DNA of 64,000 nucleotides from NCBI GenBank assembly GCA_002368175.1, contig AP018172.1, forward strand, positions 2,478,001-2,542,000, in the 5' to 3' direction. Made by a program: the position numbers and the translations under genes. Below, piece by piece: positions 42,963 through 52,026 of this stretch. The notes beneath the pieces were generated by a model, which worked only from the letters and a program-made list of their open reading frames with translations, ran no database searches and was not told where the DNA came from. The DNA comes from Calothrix sp. NIES-2098 (GTDB taxonomy: Bacteria; Cyanobacteriota; Cyanobacteriia; Cyanobacteriales; Nostocaceae). Numbering within the stretch: the first letter of the stretch is position 1; the number at the start of each line of letters is the position of its first letter.

Positions 42963-43842
42963 CTAAAATACTGGTATTAATCTGCCCTTATATTCTTGAT
43001 TGATGAAATCTCTAACTTGGGGATTTATAAGCAAGTTATTTAACTTTTGAATTTTTTGTTCATTTTCTCGTCCCTGCAATGTGACTAAAGCAAGAGCATA
43101 TTTTTTATCCTTAACTGTTTCTGCTCCCATAGAATTAGGTTCTATCCCCGCTAAAGCCACAGTTTGAGCCGAAGAAACAATGAAATCTACATCATTAATC
43201 GCTCGAACAACTTGGACACCTTCTAATTCTTTAATTTTCAAACTTTTAGGATTAGCTGCAATATCTCTTTGCGTCACAAATTCGCCAATATTATCTTTTA
43301 ACTTAATGAGACCATTAGCTGCTAATAATCTCAGTCCTCTATCATTATTAATTACATCATTAGCAATGGTCACAGTGGCATTTTGAGGAATTTCATTAAT
43401 TGACTTGAGATTTTTAGAAAAAAAGCCCCAGAGTATTTAGATAAATTGTATTCAACGGCACCAGATTAATTTTCAGTTCCTTCGCAGCATTATTCATAAA
43501 AGGTTTATGCTGAAAGAAATTAGCATCAATTACCTTATCTCTTAATGCTGTATTAGGCTGTATCCAGTCATTAAATTTTACTACCTCAATTTCTAATTTT
43601 TCTTGAGGTGCAAGATTCTTGTTAACAAATTTCAAAATATCTTCGGAAACTATCCCAGTAACCCCTACTTTAATAGTCTCCTCTTCTTCAGCCTTAGCAA
43701 CAGTTCCAGAAATTCGGCTACAACCTGCAAACAAAAGTGAAGCGGTAAATGCACTTCCTGCTGTCAGGAAGAAACGGCGATTAGTTTTCGTCAAGAAAAG
43801 TAAATTTTGCTGTTTCTTCATAAACAAATTTAAAATTGACAA
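42963..43842 (-). pseudogene. Frameshifted metQ paralogue
   Basis: Two frames, 43842-43414 (lipobox LLFAGCSR, then IKVGVTGIVSEDILKFVNKNL and FNDWIQPNTALRD) and 43380-42963 (TIANDVINNDRGLRL to NQEYKGRLIPVF), together give a full-length NlpA protein. The break is at a run of seven A on the plus strand (43418-43424): removing one base joins GLF to SKNLKSINEIPQNATVTI in frame. It could be a true pseudogene, a slippage-read gene or an assembly error at a homopolymer. Confidence 0.8.
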
Positions 43843-43852
43843 TTAATTAAAT

Positions 43853-43926
43853 CTCACGCAAAGACGCAGAGACGCAAAGAATGCAGCAAAGTATCTCTCA
43901 AAAAACTCTGCGTACATCTGCGTTAA
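43853..43926. repeat. ACGCAAAG-type intergenic repeat
   Basis: TCACGCAAAGACGCAGAGACGCAAAG (43853-43880) is a degenerate form of the tandem unit at 8839-8862, followed by an AAACTCTGCGTACATCTGCG segment that is its partial inverse. It lies between metI and the frameshifted metQ. Confidence 0.6.
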
Positions 43927-43931
43927 AAAAA

Positions 43932-44588
43932 TTACTTCTTCCGCAACTGTCGTGCTAACAAATCACCAAAAAACTGGATAATTTGTACTAGCAAAATCAG
44001 CACAATAATTGTGGCAAACATGACTCCCACATCAAAACGTTGATAGCCGTATTGAATTGCTAAATTACCCAAGCCACCGCCACCAACAGCCCCAGCCATT
44101 GCAGAAGAATTCAAGAGACTCACAATTAAAATTGTCACCCCCAAAACAATCGAGGGTAACGCCTCTGGAATCAAAACTTTTAAAACAATTTGCCAATAGT
44201 CGCAACCCATTGCTTCTGCTGCTTCTATTAACCCTTTATCTACTTCGAGAATACTAGTTTCTGCAATGCGTCCAAAGAAGGGAATCGCGGCGAGAGTTAG
44301 AGGAACAAGTGCGGCGGTACTACCGATAGAAGTACCAACAATTAATCGCGTTAAAGGTGTGAGGACTACAAGTAAAATAATAAATGGAAAAGAGCGCCCA
44401 GTATTAACTATTGCACTTAATATTTTGTTGAGTTTGGGGGCATAGAGAACATTACCAGGGCTAGTCATTACTAACAATAAACCCACAGGTAAACCCAAAA
44501 GTATTGCTACAGCAGCGGAGACTCCCACCATGTAAAAAGTCTCCTGACTTGCAAGCAATAAACTGTTAATTAATTCCCATCCTTGCAT
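43932..44588 (-). CDS. metI: Methionine-type ABC importer permease MetI
   Basis: 218 residues, with five or six hydrophobic segments. Start MQGWELINSLLLASQETFYMVGVSA. The EAA loop that contacts the ATPase is ILEVDKGLIEAAEAMGCDYWQIVLKVLIPEALPS (about 115-150), standard for MetI. The start codon overlaps the metN stop by one base (TAATG), so the pair is translationally coupled. It forms the channel for the substrate delivered by MetQ. Confidence 0.95.
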   Translation of the reverse strand: MQGWELINSLLLASQETFYMVGVSAAVAILLGLPVGLLLVMTSPGNVLYAPKLNKILSAIVNTGRSFPFIILLVVLTPLTRLIVGTSIGSTAALVPLTLAAIPFFGRIAETSILEVDKGLIEAAEAMGCDYWQIVLKVLIPEALPSIVLGVTILIVSLLNSSAMAGAVGGGGLGNLAIQYGYQRFDVGVMFATIIVLILLVQIIQFFGDLLARQLRKK

Positions 44589-45565
44589 TAATGCACCTCA
44601 ACTGCATATTCTGAGTTATGTAAGTATTCCAAAGCTTGCGTTACCTTGATACCTGCAAGTTCAACTTGAAACTGACCGACACGGCGATCGCCTACCGTTT
44701 CCACGCTACCATTGAGGATATTCACATCAACATCAAAGCGACGCGCCAAGGTAGTAAATATAGAATTTCTCGCACTTTCGTCAGCAAATGCGACTGTTGC
44801 CAAAACTGCTCCAGGACTAGGTATATAGTTATGAGAACGGGGAAAGAACTCTCTAGCTAATAAAGAATCAGGTTGGGATGCTAAATCAGTGACATTACCT
44901 TGTTCTACAATCTTCCCAGCATGGAGTATCGCCACACTATCGCAGATTTGTTTGACTACACCCATTTCATGGGTAATCAGCAAAATTGTCAGCCCCATGC
45001 GTTTATTCAGGTCACGCAATAGTTCTAAAATTGAGCGTGTCGTTTGGGGATCGAGGGCTGATGTTGCTTCGTCAGAAAGTAATACATTAGGTTCTCCCGC
45101 TAAGGCGCGCGCAATTCCCACCCGTTGCTTTTGTCCCCCAGAAAGTTGTGCGGGGTAAGCATTGGCTTTACCTTCCAAACCCACCAATGAAAGCAATTCT
45201 TCGACTTTAGCTTTGCGTCGTAATTTGCTATAACCAATCACCTCCAACGGGAAAGCGATATTTTCAGCTACGGTTCTGCAACTGAGTAAATTAAAGTGTT
45301 GAAAAATCATTCCTATACGCTGGCGTGCTTGACGCAAAGCTACGCCGCTAAGAGATGTGATTTCTTCTCCATTAACTCTTACGTAACCAGATGTAGGTTT
45401 TTCCAATTGATTAACGCAGCGAATTAAAGTACTTTTACCTGCGCCACTTTGTCCTAATACGCCAAAGATTTCCCCTGCTTTAACATGAAGATTTACACCA
45501 TCTAAAGCGACTATTTTATGTTCGCCTTGATGGTAAATTTTGCGAATATCAATAAACTCTATCAT
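44588..45565 (-). CDS. metN: Methionine-type ABC importer ATPase MetN with NIL domain
   Basis: 325 residues. ATPase motifs: Walker A GQSGAGKST, signature LSGGQKQRVGIARAL, Walker B VLLSDEATSALDP, H-loop LLITHEMG. The C-terminal NIL domain (about 255-325, ATVAFADESARNSIFTTLARRF) is where E. coli MetN binds methionine to inhibit transport from inside. Its presence suggests the importer here is shut off by internal methionine or a similar ligand. Coupled to metI; the upstream metQ ends 111 bp before it. Confidence 0.96.
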   Translation of the reverse strand: MIEFIDIRKIYHQGEHKIVALDGVNLHVKAGEIFGVLGQSGAGKSTLIRCVNQLEKPTSGYVRVNGEEITSLSGVALRQARQRIGMIFQHFNLLSCRTVAENIAFPLEVIGYSKLRRKAKVEELLSLVGLEGKANAYPAQLSGGQKQRVGIARALAGEPNVLLSDEATSALDPQTTRSILELLRDLNKRMGLTILLITHEMGVVKQICDSVAILHAGKIVEQGNVTDLASQPDSLLAREFFPRSHNYIPSPGAVLATVAFADESARNSIFTTLARRFDVDVNILNGSVETVGDRRVGQFQVELAGIKVTQALEYLHNSEYAVEVH

Positions 45566-45607
45566 TTACAAACTTCTCCATAGATATTAAGTGAAATTAT
45601 TTTACTT

Positions 45608-45665
45608 TTTGCGCCTTTGCGTCTTTGCGTGATACGAACCGCGAAGACACGAAGGGCACAAAGAG
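45608..45665. repeat. Inverse copy of the ACGCAAAG / GGTTCG repeat
   Basis: CTTTGCGTCTTTGCGT followed by GAACCGCGAAGACACGAAGG, the reverse complement of the repeat at 8839-8932. Non-coding spacer between metQ and metN. Confidence 0.6.
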
Positions 45666-45675
45666 AAGAGAGTTT

Positions 45676-46548
45676 TTAAGGAATAGGAAGTACTGCGCCT
45701 TGATATTTTTCTCTAATAAATTGCTTTACTTTGTCATCGCGTAGCAATTTATGCAGTTTTTGAATTCTCGGATCGTTTTCTTTTCCTGCTAATGTAGTTA
45801 CAGTCACCGCATAAAGTGGATTTTGTGCAGACTCTATTGCTAAAGCATCTTTATCTGTTTTCATCCCAGATTGCACAACCCAATTACCTGTAATTCCTGC
45901 TAAATCCACATCAGGAAGAGTAGGGATTGCTTGCGCTCCAGGTATCTCTTTAATTAGCAAGTTTTTCGGATTTTCAATAATATCTTTGGGACTAGCAGGT
46001 TGGGAATTGGGTTTGAGTTTAATTAGCTTTGCTTCTTCTAATACTTTTAAAGCGCGATGAGCATTGCTAATATCATCAGGAATTGTGACTAAAGCTTTGT
46101 TAGGAACCTCCGCTAGAGATTTATATTTTTTAGAAAATATCCCTACAGGGTTTAAATGTATCTGGGGAGTAAAAGCGTACATTTGAAGATTTTTGCGCTT
46201 GCCATAATCTTCCATATAGGGGATATGTTGGAAGTAATTAGCATCGATTTGTCCATCTTTTAACGCAGTATTATTCTGAACTGGATCGTTAAAAGTGACA
46301 ATTTCAATATCTAATCCTGCTTCTGGCGCGAGATTTTTTTTCACAAATTCCAAAATTTCTCCAGCCGGAACTGGTGAAACTCCGACTTTGATTTTATCTT
46401 TTGCTTTTGTTGCAACTGTATTTGCAGCCGTTGTGGCTGTAGGACTATTTGTGGTGTTAGTGGCATTATTTTGCTGCGAACTACAACTAGTGACTGTAGC
46501 TAGAAAAGATGCAGTTGCTATCACAAAAAACCGACGTTTAATATTCAT
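45676..46548 (-). CDS. metQ: MetQ/NlpA-type substrate-binding lipoprotein
   Basis: 290 residues from ATG 46548, chosen because MNIKRRFFVIATASFLATVTSC is a normal lipoprotein signal with lipobox TVTSC; an upstream ATG adds 21 unrelated residues. A Thr/Asn/Ala-rich linker follows (residues 24-46), then NlpA blocks KIKVGVSPVPAGEILEFVKK, IVTFNDPVQNNTALKDGQID, NYFQHIPYMEDYG, IIENPKNLLIKEIPGAQAIP and the ending EKYQGAVLPIP. It should feed MetN-MetI. It leads the metQ-metN-metI operon and follows a sulfonate-type binding protein gene by 79 bp. Confidence 0.92.
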   Translation of the reverse strand: MNIKRRFFVIATASFLATVTSCSSQQNNATNTTNSPTATTAANTVATKAKDKIKVGVSPVPAGEILEFVKKNLAPEAGLDIEIVTFNDPVQNNTALKDGQIDANYFQHIPYMEDYGKRKNLQMYAFTPQIHLNPVGIFSKKYKSLAEVPNKALVTIPDDISNAHRALKVLEEAKLIKLKPNSQPASPKDIIENPKNLLIKEIPGAQAIPTLPDVDLAGITGNWVVQSGMKTDKDALAIESAQNPLYAVTVTTLAGKENDPRIQKLHKLLRDDKVKQFIREKYQGAVLPIP

Positions 46549-46627
46549 GCGATCGCCTTTCTTAAATCTTGACAAAATCCCACTTTCATGAATAGATAAA
46601 TCCCCGCACAAATCACAAATGACAAAC

Positions 46628-47728
46628 TCACCATTTCTGATCGGGAACCCAATTATAATTTTTGTCCTTCACATCTATCTTTTTCGGAATAATCTTTAGT
46701 TCATAGAAGGTATCCGCCATTCTTTGTAACCCTGAAAGTACTTCATCGGTTACAGGTAAGACACTGCGATCACCTCCTCTCTGTTCCACAATTTCCATTG
46801 TTGGTTCGTCAATTTTGTAGAGTTTGGAAAGCAATTTGGCAGAATCCTTGTAATTATTTTTTGACCAAGAACCTGCTTTCTCTAATTCTTGTAAAATTAT
46901 CTTGACAATATCGGGATGGTCGCGCACAAAATCGGGAGCAGCATAATAGAATGAAGGGCTTTCTAAAGGAGCGCGATCGCCAAATACTGTGGAATTATCT
47001 GCTAACAAACGAGTGCGAAGTTTACGTTCAGCTTGTGCTGTGTAAGGGTCCCAAATCAACCATGCATCAATATCACCACGTTCAAATGCTGGTAAAGCTT
47101 CTGCTGGAGTCAGATACAAAGGTTGAATATCTGTGAATTTTAATCCCACCTTTTCTAAGGCACGAACTATAATATAGTGCTGTCCCGAACCTTTAGCAAA
47201 AGCAACTTTTTTACCTTTCAAATCCGGCAGTGTTTTAATAGGTGAATCTTCTTTCACTAAAATAGCTGAACCTCTAGTACTACCAACTCCAGCAGCTACT
47301 CTCACAAATGGTTTATCGCTAGCTTGTGCAAATACGCTTCCTGTACCGCCACCACCACCGAAAACAATACTACCTACACCCATTCCTTCCAAAAGTGGCG
47401 CAGTAGAAGAAAATTCACTCCATGTCACAGTTATACCTTGAGGTTGTAAGCGTTTCTCTAAACTTCCCTGTGCTTTCAGAATATTTAAAAGTGCCATCCC
47501 TTTTTGATGACCCATTTTTAGCACTGTTAACTGGCTTTTCTGCGGTTCTTGTTTCGCAGCATTGGCAGAATTTATATTATTATGTGATGTACATGAGGCG
47601 AGGGTAAGGCTTAAGACAAAACCAATGATAAAAAATAGAATAAATGTCTTAAGGTTGGATTTAGAGATTATTTTAAAATAAATCTCTTTAATCCAAGATA
47701 ATAGTTGATTTGCTAGTTGAGTTATCAT
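46628..47728 (-). CDS. Sulfonate/taurine-type ABC substrate-binding lipoprotein
   Basis: 366 residues. Unusually long N terminus (about 30 residues) before a hydrophobic segment ILFFIIGFVLSLTLASC that ends in a lipobox. Then LTVLKMGHQKGMALLNILKAQG, FSSTAPLLEGMGVGSIVFGGGGGTGSVFAQ, LKGKKVAFAKGSGQHYIIVRALEKVGL, DAWLIWDPYTAQAER and the C-terminal ADTFYELKIIPKKIDVKD, all typical of aliphatic sulfonate binding proteins. No ATPase or permease of the Ssu type follows; the next gene is metQ. It may deliver to an importer encoded elsewhere. Confidence 0.87.
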   Translation of the reverse strand: MITQLANQLLSWIKEIYFKIISKSNLKTFILFFIIGFVLSLTLASCTSHNNINSANAAKQEPQKSQLTVLKMGHQKGMALLNILKAQGSLEKRLQPQGITVTWSEFSSTAPLLEGMGVGSIVFGGGGGTGSVFAQASDKPFVRVAAGVGSTRGSAILVKEDSPIKTLPDLKGKKVAFAKGSGQHYIIVRALEKVGLKFTDIQPLYLTPAEALPAFERGDIDAWLIWDPYTAQAERKLRTRLLADNSTVFGDRAPLESPSFYYAAPDFVRDHPDIVKIILQELEKAGSWSKNNYKDSAKLLSKLYKIDEPTMEIVEQRGGDRSVLPVTDEVLSGLQRMADTFYELKIIPKKIDVKDKNYNWVPDQKW

Positions 47729-47956
47729 ATTTACTCCTTTGTTAAAGGATAGATTTTCCTAGAACAGAAAATTTAAATTTAAAAGTAAAACAAGTATTAA
47801 TATTTTGGAAATTGCTTAGAGATTAAAGATTTGAAAAATACGGATATTTATCCTGCTATCTTGCATTATTATTTGATTGTTTGCGCTTCTGTATGAGCAA
47901 AAAAATCAATTTATTTTGAATTTTTGAATTGCTTAATTAGTACTTTTTTCAAAAAG

Positions 47957-47976
47957 CCCCCCTGAAATAAGGGGGG
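47957..47976 (-). terminator. Terminator after the diiron protein gene
   Basis: CCCCCC (47957-47962) and GGGGGG (47971-47976) with an 8-nt loop. Read on the minus strand the stem is followed by CTTTTTGAAAAAAG. It lies 36 bp after the stop codon of the gene ending at 48013, so it ends the leftward LLM-diiron transcript. Confidence 0.75.
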
Positions 47977-48012
47977 TAAGAGCAAAAGAACGCTTTTGGA
48001 AACACTACTACA

Positions 48013-48828
48013 TCACTCACTCACACTCACAAGCTGGGGAAGTTTGGCAATAGGAATATCGAGGAAGTAAGATAATACTTCTCGTCGCCAAGCATCGTAA
48101 ATAATTCCTAGTCCTTCAATTTCTGCGCCTGTAGCATCGCGGACAATTTGCCAATGTTTTTTCAAATAAGGATTGCGTCGCCGTTGTCCTTCTTCATCTA
48201 GTTCTAATAACTGCGCTGCTATTTCTGCTTTTTCTGTTGGTGAGGCTTTATCGTATTTACTTTGCCACCAAGCTAAAACTCCGAAACGGTGAACGGCTTC
48301 ATCAGGTAAAATTGTCTGACTGGCAAATTGAGAAGTTACTGGATCGACAATTTTTGTAGTACGGCTGTTTAAAATTAACTGGGCAACTATATGCAGTTCA
48401 TAGTGTAATTCAAAGGCTATGAAACCCAACCAATTACGAATGGGTAAATCTCCCATAAATTCCCAGTGATTTTTTACTTCTTCGACAATCTTTTCTGTAG
48501 GGTCTTGTCCTGATAATTCCCAGACTCGCTGACGAGTAAATTGGGCGTGTGCGCCATCATCACCAATTTGACGACTTAAAAATAGGTGCAGTTCTGGGTC
48601 TGGTATTTGGTCAATAATTTTGCTGCAAACTTGGACAATATATAAGTCGTGGGCGGCACCACCTATACGGAAGCGATAGAATTTCTCGAACTCTTCTGCT
48701 GTTGTCAACTGTCGCGGTTCTTGTACGCGAGTGGTAGGAAAGTGTGGGGCGTGCTGGGCTATGAGTTTATCAATAGTTTCAATTTCAAACTCGGTTGTCC
48801 AAGCGGGACGAGTTAAGGTTGCAGTCAT
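48013..48828 (-). CDS. Ferritin-like diiron protein, putative oxygenase
   Basis: 271 residues, all helical, no signal peptide. Candidate metal ligands come in the order of a ferritin-like four-helix bundle: Glu79, DDGAH with Asp91/His94, FELHYELH with Glu140 or Glu144 and His146, and PDEAVH with Glu177/His180. Blocks such as KFYRFRIGGAAHDLY and VKNHWEFMGDLPIRNWLGFIAF do not recall a named family, so substrate and reaction are open. It begins 26 bp after the LLM monooxygenase gene in the same direction, so the two are probably co-transcribed and may act on the same compound. Haem-oxygenase-like diiron enzymes are an alternative fold. Confidence 0.65.
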   Translation of the reverse strand: MTATLTRPAWTTEFEIETIDKLIAQHAPHFPTTRVQEPRQLTTAEEFEKFYRFRIGGAAHDLYIVQVCSKIIDQIPDPELHLFLSRQIGDDGAHAQFTRQRVWELSGQDPTEKIVEEVKNHWEFMGDLPIRNWLGFIAFELHYELHIVAQLILNSRTTKIVDPVTSQFASQTILPDEAVHRFGVLAWWQSKYDKASPTEKAEIAAQLLELDEEGQRRRNPYLKKHWQIVRDATGAEIEGLGIIYDAWRREVLSYFLDIPIAKLPQLVSVSE

Positions 48829-48854
48829 ATAGCTTTCCTTAATAAGTATTGCAA

Positions 48855-49904
48855 TTAAGCTACTAGTTCTAAAGAACGCACTCGCGGCATGACTTCTTCA
48901 TAAAAGCGCTTCATTTCTGGGGCGAAAGGTTGGAATTGCAGCATGAAAGTATCAACACCCACACTCACGAAATCTGCAATTCTTGCTGCTACTGTGTCGT
49001 AGCTACCAACTAACCCTGCGGCTGTACCGCCATTACTCCCCACACCTGGATATTTGGCCATATTCTTGAACATCACTACTTCTGGTTCCACACCTTTCAT
49101 CAGTTCAGTTCTGTCATCCTGTTTAGCAAGTTCCAGAAGATATTGATATTCTGCTTGGGCTTGGGCTTCAGTAGGTCGGGCAATGACAAAGGCTGACATG
49201 GCAAACTTCAAGGAATTGGGTTTTTTGCGATCGCGCTTTCTAACATCAGCAATAGTTTCTCTAATGACATCCAATGGCCGACCATTGAGAAAAAACACAT
49301 CCGCTGCTTGCATTGCCAGATTTTTCGCTGCATCCGACTCTCCTCCCAGATACACGCGAGGATGGGGTTGGGTTACCGGACGCGGACGCAAGCATAAATC
49401 GCTAATCTGAAAGTATTCGCTTTGGTAATTAACTCTTTCTCCACTCCACAAAGCTTTGACTACTTCAATCCACTCTTGGGAATAGCGATAACGCTCATCA
49501 TGAGGTAGGAAAGGTATGCCGGATTTTTGCAATTCCGGCATAAACCAGGCGCTAACCAAATTGACTGCAAACCGTCCTTCACTAATCGCATCAATATTTA
49601 ATGCCATTTTTGCCAGTACTACTGGATGAAATAGCAAGGGTTTAATTGCGGCGATAATTTCTATTGATTGAGTTGCTTCTGCTAGGGCGGCTGCGGTTGT
49701 CCAAGTCTCTAGCTGGTCTAATTCTTGATTCCTGGGATTGATGATGTGTTCGGCGATGAGAGTGGTCGTAAACCCGTATGCTTCTGCTAGTCGAACTAGC
49801 TGCTTGGCTCTTTGGTAGCTAGCATCACGGGGTTCGTGCGGGTGGTTCATCGCGCCACAGTTACCATAAACGGGAATCCAGATCCCATAGCGTGGCTGAG
49901 ACAT
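48855..49904 (-). CDS. LLM-class flavin monooxygenase (SsuD/SfnG type)
   Basis: 349 residues, a TIM-barrel luciferase-like monooxygenase. Blocks: YGIWIPVYGNCGAM at the start, TTTLIAEHIINPRN, IEIIAAIKPLLFHPVVLAKMAL, GRFAVNLVSAWFMPEL, LPHDERYRYSQEWIEVVKALW, HPRVYLGGESDAAKNLA, VGSYDTVAARIADFVSVGVDTFMLQF. This group includes alkanesulfonate and dimethyl sulfone monooxygenases, which use FMNH2 and O2 to cleave a C-S bond and release sulfite or sulfinate. The substrate is inferred from the sulfonate/methionine transporters around it. A paralogue lies at 62999-64000. Needs a flavin reductase partner. Confidence 0.88.
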   Translation of the reverse strand: MSQPRYGIWIPVYGNCGAMNHPHEPRDASYQRAKQLVRLAEAYGFTTTLIAEHIINPRNQELDQLETWTTAAALAEATQSIEIIAAIKPLLFHPVVLAKMALNIDAISEGRFAVNLVSAWFMPELQKSGIPFLPHDERYRYSQEWIEVVKALWSGERVNYQSEYFQISDLCLRPRPVTQPHPRVYLGGESDAAKNLAMQAADVFFLNGRPLDVIRETIADVRKRDRKKPNSLKFAMSAFVIARPTEAQAQAEYQYLLELAKQDDRTELMKGVEPEVVMFKNMAKYPGVGSNGGTAAGLVGSYDTVAARIADFVSVGVDTFMLQFQPFAPEMKRFYEEVMPRVRSLELVA

Positions 49905-49967
49905 ATCTACACCCTCTTTAACTAGAGGTCAAAATCTTCTGGCATTTTTAGGTGAATACTTTTTGCA

Positions 49968-50014
49968 GATAAAATACGTTTTATCTACCGATTTACCGTA
50001 GTATGCTATATAAT
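49968..50014 (+). promoter_or_regulatory. Divergent promoter region with palindrome and shared motif
   Basis: Within the 341-bp divergent gap (49905-50245): inverted repeat GATAAAA (49968-49974) / TTTTATC (49979-49985); motif TTTACCGTAGT (49992-50002), one base different from the island consensus; then TATAAT (50009-50014), a good -10 for the rightward AhpD-like gene. The rest of the gap shows no gene. Confidence 0.6.
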
Positions 50015-50245
50015 AATTTCATAAATAGCTGACAAATGCAATGGGATAAGCTAAACAAAATCTAAAATTTCAAGTTTACCTGACAAAAAAAGCATTCTGA
50101 ATATCAGGTTTCAATTTCCTAGATTTATTACGCTGGGCGTTTCAGTTGTCATGTGTCACGAAGAGGCAATAAATAGTCAACAGTCTCCTCTGCATCCTTC
50201 TATACCCTTGCTCCCTAATCCCTATTAACCTATGTAGGTACAATT

Positions 50246-50899
50246 ATGGCTAAAAACAGTCGCAAAACTAAGGTTTTACAGCCTCCTGAGGCCAAAGTTG
50301 CCAAGCCAAATCCTGTAGTTATTCAAGAGAAGAAAACTACCGTCAATTCTTGGTTACAAGTACCTGACGAAGCTACTTTACCACCAGAGGTACAAGCACT
50401 CTTTAAAGAACAGCGCGATCGCTTTGGTTTCGTTCATAGCTTTTTTCTGGGCTATTCGCTTAACCCCGAACATCTACTGCTTTGGTTCAACTACTATAAT
50501 GCTCTGATGTACGGTGAGGGAGAACTTTCTCATAAGGAACGAGAGATTATTGCGATCGTCTCTTCTGCATCCAATCATTGTGAGTCTTGCGTTATTACCC
50601 ACAAAGCACATCTGCGAGAGGTAATTAAAGATCCACTATTTCCGGATGCATTGGCACTTAACCATCAGGAAGTTGCACTTACAGAACGGGAACTCGCCCT
50701 CGTGAACTTTGCGATTAAGGTTAACCAAAATTCTAGTCAATTTTCACCACAAGACCTCGAACCATTACGTCAAGCAGGGCTTTCCGATCGAGCAATTTTA
50801 GAAGCAGGTGAAATCGCCGCCCAATTCAGCCTTTCTAACCGACTGACAAAAGCTTTTGGTTGGAAAGTACCCGGCGAATATGACAAGTTGTATCGCTGA
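50246..50899 (+). CDS. AhpD-like / carboxymuconolactone decarboxylase family protein
   Basis: 217 residues. The AhpD redox motif is complete: SNHCESCVITHKAHL with Cys112, Cys115 and His119, preceded by the conserved KEREIIAIV. The N-terminal 35 residues are Lys/Pro-rich and disordered. Members act as alkylhydroperoxidases or peroxidase-related proteins, passing electrons from a lipoyl or other donor to peroxides. In this island it may remove peroxides made by flavin monooxygenases, an inference. It is divergent from the LLM gene with a motif-bearing promoter, and followed by a strong terminator. Confidence 0.88.
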   Translation: MAKNSRKTKVLQPPEAKVAKPNPVVIQEKKTTVNSWLQVPDEATLPPEVQALFKEQRDRFGFVHSFFLGYSLNPEHLLLWFNYYNALMYGEGELSHKEREIIAIVSSASNHCESCVITHKAHLREVIKDPLFPDALALNHQEVALTERELALVNFAIKVNQNSSQFSPQDLEPLRQAGLSDRAILEAGEIAAQFSLSNRLTKAFGWKVPGEYDKLYR

Positions 50900-50933
50900 T
50901 CTAAATTCGATATTGCGATCGCCTTCATCATCC

Positions 50934-50956
50934 CTACCCAGATATTATCTGGGTAG
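50934..50956 (+). terminator. Terminator after the AhpD-like gene
   Basis: Perfect 10-bp stem CTACCCAGAT / ATCTGGGTAG with a 3-nt loop, followed by ATTATTAGTTTTAG. It lies 34 bp after the AhpD-like stop codon and 23 bp before the GFA gene. Confidence 0.75.
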
Positions 50957-50979
50957 ATTATTAGTTTTAGAAAAAGACC

Positions 50980-51399
50980 ATGACTGAACTCGTCACGGGA
51001 GGGTGTCTGTGTGGCTATGTGCGATATGAGTATAAAGAAGAACTAGAAGCAGCGAATTATTGCCATTGTCGAGATTGTAGAAAAGCCACAGGTAGCGCTT
51101 TCAATATTGGCGTTCGCTTACAATCAACTGCACTGCATATTGTAGCAGGCAAAGTTAAGAGTTATACAAAAACTGGAGACAGTGGTAACACCATCACTCG
51201 AGAATTCTGCCCAGAATGCGGTTCACCCCTGTTTACGAGAGCGCCAGCAAAGCCACAATTTGTCTGGTTGAAAGCAGGAAGTCTGGACAATCCCTACTTG
51301 GTTAAGCCAATGCATCAAATCTGGACTGATTCAGCAGTTCCTTGGGCTTATATCGATCCTCAGCTACCTGGTTTTCCTCGAAATCGCCATAATATATGA
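50980..51399 (+). CDS. GFA-family (CENP-V/glutathione-dependent formaldehyde-activating) protein
   Basis: 139 residues. Zinc-binding Cys sets: GGCLCG (Cys9, Cys11), CHCRDC (28, 30, 33) and CPECGSPLF, as in the GFA fold. Ending AVPWAYIDPQLPGFPRN. Some relatives bind glutathione and formaldehyde; most have no proven role. Demethylation or C-S cleavage of C1 sulfur compounds releases formaldehyde, so the neighbourhood fits such a role, but this is inference. Starts 23 bp after the terminator, so likely has its own promoter or reads through. Confidence 0.9.
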   Translation: MTELVTGGCLCGYVRYEYKEELEAANYCHCRDCRKATGSAFNIGVRLQSTALHIVAGKVKSYTKTGDSGNTITREFCPECGSPLFTRAPAKPQFVWLKAGSLDNPYLVKPMHQIWTDSAVPWAYIDPQLPGFPRNRHNI

Positions 51400-52026
51400 C
51401 TTGGTTAGTCCAAAGAAGAAGATTGCAATTTTAATCTAGCCTACTTATTGGGGATGCGATCGCTCAAGCAAGCATCTCAAACCATCGTTGCATCACTCTG
51501 AGATAGTTTGTCAGATTTAATATTTGATAAACTAATAATTCGTATATCAGAAAATTGTGTTTTTCAGTACATATTTTTTTGTATTTATTGTGTAAGCTTT
51601 ATCATTAAATGTCTATTAATAAGTGAATGCCTGAATAGCAGACACGATTACCTCAAAGCTTTACAACAATAGGATTTTATAAATCTGCAATCCAAGTTTT
51701 TTGGGCAAATGTCAGCGGGTTGATCGTTCCTTTACCAGCTATTCATTAGGGTTTGACCAAAATTGATCGAGATCTTAGTAGTTAATACATGAATTTTGAA
51801 CAGTTAGGAATTAACCAAACTTATAGTAGCCGCAGTTCATATAACTGACGTTTCACGAACAGGCATTAACGATACACGCTGATATATGCCCTAATTCCTA
51901 CAAGTTATACATCAAAGCCAATCCCAAGGTTACAGCGATTAGATCGCATAGTACTGGCAGTTAAAGCGAGATGAGGGAGAAATATCTTCCTCATCCTCCC
52001 TATTTCCTATTCCCAAAACTATCCAT
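51400..52026. other. Long AT-rich intergenic region, no gene seen
   Basis: 627 bp. Stops occur in all frames; no conserved-looking peptide, tRNA-like fold or tandem repeat was recognised. One GCGATCGC octamer near 51456. ATAGTAGCCGCAG near 51823 only weakly resembles the island motif. Promoter of the downstream monooxygenase should be in its right part. Confidence 0.4.

Noticed and set aside
46549..46627. SAM riboswitch upstream of metQ
   Set aside because: The gap is only 79 bp and shows no multi-helix folding or conserved SAM-aptamer core.
51400..52026. Possible small RNA or lost gene in the long gap before the FMO-like gene
   Set aside because: No conserved-looking peptide, strong hairpin or tRNA-like fold found; only AT-rich sequence.
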